Shown here piece by piece: positions 1-5,114 of a stretch of DNA of 12,433 nt. The stretch's first letter is position 1. Each line of letters opens with the position of its first letter. Source of the DNA: Chloroflexota bacterium (GTDB lineage: Bacteria; Chloroflexota; Limnocylindria; Limnocylindrales; CSP1-4). Under the pieces are notes generated by a model. The model worked only from the letters and a program-made list of their open reading frames with translations. It did not search any database and was not told the DNA's origin. A program made the translations under genes and the position numbers. The stretch lies in assembly GCA_021801545.1 (NCBI GenBank), contig JAJYXX010000367.1, forward strand, positions 1 through 12,433, in the 5' to 3' direction.

Positions 1-300
1 GGCGGCCCGGCACCGGCCGGCGGTGGGCTCAGACGGCTCCTCTCGGCCGCACGTGCCCCGAAGACCGAACGCGAGCGCCGCAACCTGATCGCCCGGCGGG
101 CGGAGCTCCGTCGCCAGGCGACCGAGTCGTTCCTGCGCGCAGCCTGGGAGGAGGCCGGGCGACCAGCCTTCATGCTCGCCCTCGACGCGGACGACGTCCT
201 CGCCGTCGAACCGTTGCTCGCCGCGGGCGCGCGTCTCGCGCCGGGTGGCCTGCGCTGGCTCGTCGATCGCTGGGACGAGGCCGGCAGCCCAACGGGCTGA
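1..300 (+). CDS. 3' end of an unrecognised protein (partial, cut by window start)
   Basis: Frame 1 is open from the first base to a TGA at 298-300, giving 99 residues of a C-terminus. The stretch is Arg/Ala/Leu rich, with a basic helical part (TERERRNLIARRAELRRQ) followed by ...LALDADDVLAVEPLLAAGA... and ends LVDRWDEAGSPTG. Third codon positions are mostly G or C, as expected for a real gene in this genome. No start is visible, no family is recognised, and no function is proposed. It runs toward the leftward oxidoreductase gene, so the two converge across about 70 bp. Confidence 0.55.
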   Translation, partial: GGPAPAGGGLRRLLSAARAPKTERERRNLIARRAELRRQATESFLRAAWEEAGRPAFMLALDADDVLAVEPLLAAGARLAPGGLRWLVDRWDEAGSPTG

Positions 301-369
301 CGGAAGGGCAGCGGCCGGCGGCGCATGGCGGGCGGCGCCAGCCAGAGTCGATGCCAGGCGCCGTCGCCC

Positions 370-1314
370 TCAGCCGCGGTCGAGCAGCTCCAGGACCGGG
401 GCGAGCTCCGCGATCGACGCCTCGGTGATCGGGTCGAGCACGAGCTGGACGTGGCTGACGCCCACCCGCGCGAAGGTGCGGAGCGCGTCCGCGATCTCTT
501 CCGCGCTGCCGGCGAGCGGGGCGAACGCCCCCGCCGTCTGCTCGTTCACCTTCCGGCCGACCCAGCCGGTCAGCCGGACGTGGAGGGCGACCGTCCGCTC
601 GACTGCCTGCGGATCCCGCCCGACCACCCGGCAGGCCGCGTCGATCCGCTCGAGCAGCGGGCGCAGGCCCTCCGGAGTATTGCCGAACCAGTCGTACCAG
701 CCGTTCCACGCGTCGACGTGCGGCAGCGTGATGGCCAGCATCCGCTCCCCGATCGAGCCGACGAGGAGCGGCGGCCCGCCCGGCCGCGGTCGGGGGAGCA
801 GCTCGCAGTCGCGGACCTCGTAGAACGTCCCGGCGAAGTCGATCGAACCCTCGCCCAGGAGCGTCCGGATGATCATGAACGCCTCCTCGAAGCGCGCGAC
901 GCGTCGGTCGTACGGGAAGCCGAACGCCCGGTACTCGGTCTCGTTCCAGCCCGCGCCGAGCCCGACGATCAGGCGTCCGCCGCTGATCTCGTCGACCGTC
1001 GCCGCCATCTTGGCGAGCATCGCCGGGTTGTGGAAGCTCGTCGAGGCGACGAGCGGCCCGAGCTGCACCCTGGACGTGGCGGCGGCGAGACCGGCGAGCG
1101 AGGTCCAGGCCTCCCAGGGACCCCGCGGCGGTGCGTCCGGGTAGCGATAGAGCAGGTGGTCGCCGACCCAGATCGAGTCGAGCCCGATCGACTCGGCCGT
1201 CCGGGCCATCGCAACGAGCTCGGGCCAGCGGACGACCCGCTCGACCTCGGGCAGCTGGACACCGACCTTCAACGGGCGCGTGCTGGCCAAGAGGGACCCT
1301 CCGAACCGGTTCAT
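370..1314 (-). CDS. LLM-class (luciferase-like) F420-dependent oxidoreductase
   Basis: A 314-residue protein with the features of the bacterial luciferase-like TIM-barrel family, which usually uses coenzyme F420 or FMN. Seen: GVQLPE at the first strand (about residue 18), AESIGLDSIWVGDHLL (41-55) with the GDH typical of the family, TSRVQLGPLVASTSFHNPAMLAK (about 80-102), SGGRLIVGLGAGWNETEYRAFG (111-132) and RFEEAFMIIRTLL (141-153). These match the TIGR03619-type probable F420-dependent subgroup. The C-terminal part (SAEEIADALRTFARVGVSHVQLVLDP) is the usual closing helix-strand. Length is normal. The ATG at 1314 is used; the first strand begins about 17 residues in, so a slightly later start is possible. 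Substrate cannot be told. It lies downstream of the tRNA-Pro in the same direction and belongs to the host chromosome. Confidence 0.9.
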   Translation of the reverse strand: MNRFGGSLLASTRPLKVGVQLPEVERVVRWPELVAMARTAESIGLDSIWVGDHLLYRYPDAPPRGPWEAWTSLAGLAAATSRVQLGPLVASTSFHNPAMLAKMAATVDEISGGRLIVGLGAGWNETEYRAFGFPYDRRVARFEEAFMIIRTLLGEGSIDFAGTFYEVRDCELLPRPRPGGPPLLVGSIGERMLAITLPHVDAWNGWYDWFGNTPEGLRPLLERIDAACRVVGRDPQAVERTVALHVRLTGWVGRKVNEQTAGAFAPLAGSAEEIADALRTFARVGVSHVQLVLDPITEASIAELAPVLELLDRG

Positions 1315-1390
1315 GGTGACCCGCCAACGATACCGTCAGCGAGCCATCGTGCTGTGGGCCGCCGGGCGGCCGGAGAGCACGGAGAGCGAT

Positions 1391-1469
1391 CGGGGCGGCG
1401 GCGCACGGGGGCGGCGGCGCACGGGGGCGGCGGCGCACGGGGGCGGCGGCGCACGGGGGCGGCGTCCGA
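1391..1469. repeat. 16-bp GC-only minisatellite (about 5 units) next to the tRNA 3' end
   Basis: Unit CGGGGGCGGCGGCGCA occurs exactly at 1406-1421, 1422-1437 and 1438-1453. It is preceded by a copy with one G fewer (1391-1405) and followed by a diverged copy (1454-1469, ending GGCGTCCGA). The array ends five bases before the encoded CCA of tRNA-Pro. Long open frames through it on both strands are by-products of the repeat. It is slippage-prone, so copy number may vary. Confidence 0.9.
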
Positions 1470-1473
1470 GGGG

Positions 1474-1550
1474 TGGTCGGGGCGGCGGGATTCGAACCCG
1501 CGATCTCGTGCTCCCAAAGCACGTGCGTTGCCAGGCTACGCTACACCCCG
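1474..1550 (-). tRNA. tRNA-Pro (anticodon TGG), CCA encoded
   Basis: Read on the minus strand the 77 bases fold as a full cloverleaf. The acceptor CGGGGTG pairs with CGCCCCG through one T-G pair, then discriminator A and an encoded CCA. The anticodon arm is CGTGC-TTTGGGA-GCACG with anticodon TGG. The T arm is GCGGG-TTCGAAT-CCCGC. C1-G72 is typical of bacterial tRNA-Pro. The left 42-bp att repeat covers the 5' end through the second base of the 3' anticodon stem, so the 5' half of this gene is shared with the element while the 3' half (1474-1509) is host-only. Confidence 0.97.
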
Positions 1551-1551
1551 G
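1510..1551. repeat. attL-type 42-bp direct repeat inside tRNA-Pro
   Basis: Identical to 11075-11116 over 42 bp. The match stops at T/G on the left (1509 against 11074) and C/A on the right (1552 against 11117). It contains the tRNA 5' acceptor strand, D arm, anticodon loop and two bases of the 3' anticodon stem. A tyrosine recombinase gene starts 117 bp away, and the two copies bracket all the accessory genes, which identifies the pair as attachment-site scars. Confidence 0.92.
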
Positions 1552-1559
1552 CTTTTTCC

Positions 1560-1654
1560 GTTCAGGAAGCACATATGCTTCCTGATTCTGCCGGTGGAGA
1601 CTAGCCTACGCCGCTCCAATCGCATATGCTGAGTCTCTGTTCAGGAACCTCAGC
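1560..1654. promoter_or_regulatory. Repeat-rich control region at the integrase end (candidate arm sites/operators)
   Basis: This 117-bp non-coding stretch between the tRNA and int (1552-1668) is AT-richer than its surroundings. It holds an inverted repeat at 1563-1584 (CAGGAAGC-N6-GCTTCCTG), a direct repeat GTTCAGGAA at 1560-1568 and 1639-1647, a direct repeat CATATGCT at 1572-1579 and 1623-1630, and a smaller dyad GCTGAG/CTCAGC (1628-1633, 1649-1654). Such sets near int suit arm-type recombinase or excisionase sites or repressor operators. TATGCT at 1625-1630 could serve as a -10 for int. Any promoter for the leftward tRNA must now also lie here, but no convincing -35/-10 pair was found. 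The role is inferred. Confidence 0.5.
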
Positions 1655-1660
1655 AGGAGA
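1655..1660 (+). promoter_or_regulatory. Ribosome binding site of the integrase
   Basis: AGGAGA lies eight bases before the ATG at 1669 and supports that start. Confidence 0.7.
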
Positions 1661-1668
1661 CGAAAGCG

Positions 1669-2619
1669 ATGCGCTCAGCCGCCACCGGCACCGTCCATGA
1701 TACGGCCGTCGGTTCCCTCGCCCAACTCGTCGCCAGCTGGCGCCGGCATCTCGTCGCCCAGCGGATGAGTCCGGCGACGATCTCGACGTACTCCACGGCC
1801 GTCACTCAGCTCGCCCGGTTCCTCGAGGGCCGCAGGATGCCGACCGACCCTCCGGCGATCCATCGCGAGCACGTCGAGGCGTTCATCACCGATCTCCTCA
1901 CGCGCTGGAAGCCGGCGACTGCGCACAACCGCTACCGCGGCTGCCAGGCGTTCTTCGGATGGCTCGTCGAGGAGGGCGAGGTCCGCGAGAGCCCGATGGC
2001 GCGCATGAAGCCACCGCGGCTGCCTGAGACGCCACCGCCGGTCCTGCGCGAGCCGGAGCTCCGCCGACTGCTCGATGTCTGCGAGCGCGACAAGAGCTTC
2101 GAGGGCCGGCGCGACGAGGCGGTCCTGCGGGTCTTCATGGACACGGGCGCCCGTCGGGGCGAGGTCCTCGGCCTCCGCCTTGAGGACGTCAGCCTCGACG
2201 CTCAGACGCTCACCGTCACCGGCAAGGGCAGCCGGGTTCGCCGGGTCGGGATGGGCGCGCAGACGGTCCGAGCGCTCGATCGCTACCTCCGCGCGAGGAC
2301 GAAGCACGCGGCCGCGACGCTCCCGAACCTGTGGCTCGGGCGGAAGGGCCCGCTCCGCGAGTCCGGCATGGCCGAGCTCGTCAGGGACCGCGGCCACCAG
2401 GCCGGGCTCCCGGGCCGCCTCCACCCGCACCTGTTCCGCCACGCCTACGCCCATTCGATGCTCGCGGCCGGCATGCAGGAGTCGGACCTCATGGCCCAGG
2501 CCGGCTGGAAGAGCCGCGAGATGCTCACCCGGTACGCCGCGTCGACCCGCTCGGAACGAGCCGTCGCCGCGGCCAAGGCGCTCAGTCCCCTCGACCGGCT
2601 GGCCGAGCCGAAGCGATGA
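1669..2619 (+). CDS. int: Tyrosine recombinase/integrase (XerC/XerD-like)
   Basis: A 316-residue phage-type integrase that would recombine attP with the tRNA-Pro site. The N-terminal SAM-like core-binding domain spans about 15-110 (LAQLVASWRRHLVAQRMSPATISTYSTAV...). The catalytic domain spans about 125-300 and has the full active-site set: Arg162 in TGARRGEVLGL, Lys186 in VTGKGSRVRRV, His254 and Arg257 in HPHLFRH, Trp280 in AGWKS (His/Trp position) and the nucleophile Tyr289 in LTRYA, nine residues later as usual. Nothing is missing, so it is probably active. The ATG at 1669 has an AGGAGA ribosome site. Its stop overlaps the next start (ATGA at 2616-2619), so the two are translationally coupled. 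The position directly next to the intact tRNA is typical for the integrase of a tRNA-targeting element. Confidence 0.95.
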   Translation: MRSAATGTVHDTAVGSLAQLVASWRRHLVAQRMSPATISTYSTAVTQLARFLEGRRMPTDPPAIHREHVEAFITDLLTRWKPATAHNRYRGCQAFFGWLVEEGEVRESPMARMKPPRLPETPPPVLREPELRRLLDVCERDKSFEGRRDEAVLRVFMDTGARRGEVLGLRLEDVSLDAQTLTVTGKGSRVRRVGMGAQTVRALDRYLRARTKHAAATLPNLWLGRKGPLRESGMAELVRDRGHQAGLPGRLHPHLFRHAYAHSMLAAGMQESDLMAQAGWKSREMLTRYAASTRSERAVAAAKALSPLDRLAEPKR

Positions 2620-3614
2620 TGCGGCCCGCCGAGGGGGCGAGAGACACGCGCCGTCGGGAGCCGCCCGGCAACGCCCGGATCCGTGCCTGGTGGCGCTGGT
2701 ACGGGGTGATCGTTCGGAGGCTCGCGAAGCTGAGCACGGACGAGATCGTGTGGGCCTGGGCGGCCCGGGTCGCTCCCAACGTCTGGCGCCTGCCGGGCCC
2801 GCCCCCGGGCGGCGAGGACTGGCTCGCGCAGGCTGGCACGTTGCTCCTGCCACCGGCCGCGACCCGGGTCCCGCGACTCGCCGACCACTTCCCCGCCCGG
2901 CGCCCGAGCATCGGGAATGCCACGATCGAGCGGAGTCGCGCCCTCGAGGCCATACCGCCCTCGCCCGACGAGCGGCTCTTCGAGACGGCCTCGCCCGTCG
3001 GCGACGACCCGCCAGGCCTGTTCGTCCTCACCGGGAGCGGAGAATGGTGGGGCCCGGAGGACCTCGCCGAGACGATGCTCGTCGCGCTCCGCGCCTCGCC
3101 CGCTTGGCCCTACCTGTATCCGGAGCCACGTGCGGAGAGCGGGTTCTACTTCGGACCACCCGTCGGGCAGGTCGTCCGCCGCGAGGATGTCCGGCGCCTC
3201 CTTCGGCTCCGCCTGAGACCGCGAAGCGGCGAGGAGGAGGAGCCTGCGGACCGATTGGCAGGCTCGCTCAGCCGCGCCGACCGCGAGCGCGCCGCGGCCG
3301 GTCATCTTGAGCTCCGGAACGTTCATGCGTCGCGTCGCAAGGATCAGCGGCGGGGGCCAACGGTCACTTCCCCCGGGGCGCCGCGAAGCCCGTCCTCGCT
3401 CGCGCCCTGCTCGTGGCCGGCCTCATGCGCGAGGGACTCACCCATGGCCAGGCCGTCCGGTGCTGGCTCACCTGGGATCGAGAACTCGGCGGGGCGGGGT
3501 GGCGGCGCCTCCCCGGGGCGGCACGCGCGGCGCGCGAGCGGATGGACGCGCGCGCACCCGGCTCGCGTTGGCTCGGCCAACTCGAGCTCGACGACCGGCG
3601 GCTGGACCGGCTGA
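2616..3614 (+). CDS. Unrecognised Trp/Arg-rich protein; coding signal fades near 3340 (likely frameshifted)
   Basis: The ATG at 2616 overlaps the integrase stop (ATGA); a second ATG follows at 2619. The open frame gives 332 residues. The first about 240 look genuinely coding: GC-rich third positions and ordinary amino-acid mix, with Trp-rich stretches (IRAWWRWYGVIV, IVWAWAARVAPNVWRL), ...GLFVLTGSGEWWGPEDLAETMLVALRAS... and ...ESGFYFGPPVGQVVRREDVRRLLRLRLR.... After about position 3340 the frame loses this bias and becomes Ser/Pro/Arg low-complexity, while the coding bias moves to another frame (see 3413-3766). No signal peptide, membrane segment or known motif is seen and no family is recognised. 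Its coupling to int suggests a recombination-linked or regulatory role, but this is only context. Confidence 0.55.
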   Translation: MMRPAEGARDTRRREPPGNARIRAWWRWYGVIVRRLAKLSTDEIVWAWAARVAPNVWRLPGPPPGGEDWLAQAGTLLLPPAATRVPRLADHFPARRPSIGNATIERSRALEAIPPSPDERLFETASPVGDDPPGLFVLTGSGEWWGPEDLAETMLVALRASPAWPYLYPEPRAESGFYFGPPVGQVVRREDVRRLLRLRLRPRSGEEEEPADRLAGSLSRADRERAAAGHLELRNVHASRRKDQRRGPTVTSPGAPRSPSSLAPCSWPASCARDSPMARPSGAGSPGIENSAGRGGGASPGRHARRASGWTRAHPARVGSANSSSTTGGWTG

Positions 3615-3766
3615 CCTGGTCCAACGAGGAACGCACGCTGAGCCGCGTCCACCGCGGCCTCTGGCTCCGCGTTGGGCTACCCGAGATCCAGCCCCGCCTG
3701 GCGCCGTCTCGCGGCGGATGCCCCGGCGCGACCCGCTCACGGGCCGATTTGCTGAGTCGATCCTAG
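3413..3766 (+). CDS. Unrecognised protein, probably the displaced 3' part of the gene starting at 2616
   Basis: GTG at 3413 gives 117 residues (VAGLMREGLTHGQAVRCWLTW... to ...RSRADLLSRS) ending with TAG at 3766. Codon bias is strong in this frame. Plausible coding continues upstream without a start codon to about 3357 (GHFPRGAAKPVLARALLVAGL), right after a G5 run at 3352-3356. Adding one G there would join it in frame to the 2616 gene as a single 383-residue protein. Removing one G would instead give a separate gene from ATG 3325. As it stands the true N-terminus is uncertain. No known domain is recognised; the helical, Arg-rich composition suggests a soluble, perhaps nucleic-acid-associated protein. 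Confidence 0.5.
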   Translation: MAGLMREGLTHGQAVRCWLTWDRELGGAGWRRLPGAARAARERMDARAPGSRWLGQLELDDRRLDRLTWSNEERTLSRVHRGLWLRVGLPEIQPRLAPSRGGCPGATRSRADLLSRS

Positions 3767-3873
3767 CGACACCACCGCCCACCGCGCGGGGCTGACCCTC
3801 CGAGCCGGATCGCGCAGCCCGAACCCTACTTCCCCCGTCGCGTAGATCGGGGCGGGTCGGCAACTATCCGGCT

Positions 3874-4086
3874 GTGAATAGTCGCCCAGCGCCGAATACC
3901 CTGCGGATCGTCCGCGAAGCCCGCGGACTCACGGGTCGTGATCTGGCGCGGCGCTGCGGCGTTCACCCCTCGCACGTGAGCAAGATCGAGCTCGGCAGGG
4001 TCCAGCCCTGGCCAGCGTTCCGCCGACGGGCGGCCGAGGCCCTCGGGGTCGACGAGGCGCTCCTCTTCGGTGAGCCGCGGCGATGA
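3874..4086 (+). CDS. XRE/Cro-CI family helix-turn-helix regulator
   Basis: A 70-residue one-domain DNA-binding protein. The HTH_3 fold covers about residues 8-64: NTLRIVREARGLTGRDLARR (helices 1-2), then CGVHPSHVSKIELGRVQPWP with the turn and recognition helix (31-40), and FRRRAAEALGVDEALLF closing it. Such proteins usually act as phage- or ICE-type repressors or activators binding short palindromes. The only available start is GTG at 3874; no clear ribosome site precedes it, and TATCC about five bases upstream could be a -10 for a nearly leaderless message. Its stop overlaps the next start (ATGA, 4083-4086). As first gene of the replication operon, autoregulation and control of the downstream rep genes are likely. 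Residues 3767-3873 upstream are non-coding. Confidence 0.85.
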   Translation: MNSRPAPNTLRIVREARGLTGRDLARRCGVHPSHVSKIELGRVQPWPAFRRRAAEALGVDEALLFGEPRR

Positions 4087-4361
4087 CGCGTGAGGAGCAG
4101 GCGGCCTGGGGACGCATCGGCGGGCTGACCGCGAACGCGCGCCATGGAGGCGACGCCATGACGGCGGGAGCCCGGCGCGGCTTCCGCGAACGGTTCGAGC
4201 GTGAGGTCGATCCCGAAGGACGGCTCGACCCCGCCGAACGGAGCCAGCGCGCCGACCGGGCGATGCGCGCCCACATGCTCCGGCTCGCAAGGGCGAGCGC
4301 GCAGGCGCGGGCAGCCAACCGCCGGTCGCCGCCCCATGCCACGTCCGGAGAGGCGTCATGA
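4083..4361 (+). CDS. Small conserved-type hypothetical protein with a FEREVDPEG motif
   Basis: 92 residues, charged and helical: an N-terminal MTREEQAAWGRIGGLTANARHGG, then FRERFEREVDPEGRLDPAER (about 34-53) and RADRAMRAHMLRLARASAQARAAN (about 55-80). The pattern FEREVDP-G-L-P-ER...AHM-RLA--SA-AR resembles small hypothetical proteins I associate with mobile elements and plasmids of high-GC Gram-positive bacteria; this is recalled, not checked. It overlaps the genes on both sides by ATGA (4083 and 4358), so it is translated as part of the operon. No function is known to me; a short accessory protein for DNA binding or operon control is possible. Confidence 0.75.
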   Translation: MTREEQAAWGRIGGLTANARHGGDAMTAGARRGFRERFEREVDPEGRLDPAERSQRADRAMRAHMLRLARASAQARAANRRSPPHATSGEAS

Positions 4362-4912
4362 GCGACCTCGCCCACCCGGCCGTCTCGATCCCGGTCCCCG
4401 TCGACGCCTTCGGCCCGGCCCGGGCGTACTGCGTCGCCCACCACCAGCCCGGGGATCGGCTCTCGAACGGCCTGCCGTCGGACCGGGGCGGCCGGACGAC
4501 GTACCAGGTCGCCTTCGGGCTCGACGGCGGACGCCGGCGTGAACTGGTCGGCCCGACCTTCGAGCGGCCGCGCGAGGCGGCCCGCCTGGCCGAGCTCCTC
4601 AACGGCCACGGCGCCGCCACGAGCGACATGGCCGCGACCAGCGCCACCGGCTCGGCCGAGCCGGCGCGGCCGAGCCTCTGCATCGCCTGTGAGCAGCCCC
4701 TGCCGGCCGGCTCGCGCCCACAGCGGCGGACCTGCTCGGTAGCGTGCCGTCAGCGCCTCGTCCGCCAGGCTGGGGCCGCGGAACGGAGCCCGCAAGGGTC
4801 AAAGGCCAGGGGCGCCGGAAGTGTGACGCCCGAGGCCGTCTCGGGCGGGCTCGCTCAGCTGGCCCTCGATCTCCCCACACAGCAAGAGGCCGCAGCCCCG
4901 TCGTCCACCTGA
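4358..4912 (+). CDS. Hypothetical protein with a C-terminal Cys4 zinc finger
   Basis: 184 residues, ATG overlapping the previous stop. The N-terminal part (about 10-85) has TTYQVAFGLDGGRRRELVGPTFERPREAARLAELLNG, an alpha/beta-looking domain of unknown family. The C-terminal part carries C108-x2-C111-x14-C126-x3-C130 (CIACEQPLPAG...RTCSVACRQRLVR), a treble-clef/FCS-like zinc site followed by a basic helix, which suits binding to DNA, RNA or a partner protein. The tail (about 140-184) is low-complexity. Its place between an XRE regulator and the replication ATPase suggests a regulatory or replication-accessory role, by inference only. Confidence 0.75.
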   Translation: MSDLAHPAVSIPVPVDAFGPARAYCVAHHQPGDRLSNGLPSDRGGRTTYQVAFGLDGGRRRELVGPTFERPREAARLAELLNGHGAATSDMAATSATGSAEPARPSLCIACEQPLPAGSRPQRRTCSVACRQRLVRQAGAAERSPQGSKARGAGSVTPEAVSGGLAQLALDLPTQQEAAAPSST

Positions 4913-4920
4913 CATGACGA

Positions 4921-4946
4921 CGCCGGCGGGCTCGACTCCGCCGGCG
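4921..4946 (+). promoter_or_regulatory. Strong intra-operon RNA hairpin
   Basis: CGCCGGCGG (4921-4929) pairs perfectly with CCGCCGGCG (4938-4946) around an 8-base loop. It lies between the stop at 4912 and the GAGGAG ribosome site at 4951-4956. There is no T tract, so it is not a standard terminator. It may insulate or tune translation of the zinc-ribbon and rep genes. Confidence 0.5.
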
Positions 4947-4964
4947 CGTCGAGGAGATCGCCCC

Positions 4965-5114
4965 ATGATCAACACGATCCCCGCCGAACACGATACCACC
5001 CCAACCCCGCCCCGGCCCGCTCGTCTCACCGTCTGTTCGGGCTGCGGATGCCTCATGCGGCCTTGGAGCCGGTGCTGGCGGTGCGGGCGCGACGTGCCAG
5101 GGTCGCGACGATGA
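4965..5114 (+). CDS. 49-residue zinc-ribbon protein
   Basis: Very small protein whose core is CSGCGCLMRPWSRCWRCG, two CxxC knuckles nine residues apart, i.e. a rubredoxin-like zinc ribbon. The N-terminal third is Pro/Thr-rich and the end is basic (DVPGSRR). The ATG at 4965 is preferred because GAGGAG (4951-4956) lies eight bases upstream and a 9-bp hairpin sits before it; an in-frame ATG at 4914 would make 66 residues directly after the previous stop. Its stop overlaps the RepA-like start (ATGA at 5111-5114), so the two proteins are coupled. A partner or loader role for the downstream ATPase is possible but unproven. Confidence 0.65.
   Translation: MINTIPAEHDTTPTPPRPARLTVCSGCGCLMRPWSRCWRCGRDVPGSRR

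Noticed and set aside
170..1522. Long minus-strand frame across the oxidoreductase, the tandem repeat and the tRNA
   Set aside because: Overlaps the well-supported LLM gene and tRNA in another frame; Pro/Arg/Ala low-complexity typical of antisense GC-rich DNA.
1675..2853. Minus-strand 392-codon frame opposite the integrase
   Set aside because: Shadow of the complete tyrosine recombinase; no motifs.
3864..3881. CTATCC/GAATAG dyad over the XRE start as an operator
   Set aside because: Only about five of nine pairs match; too weak to call.
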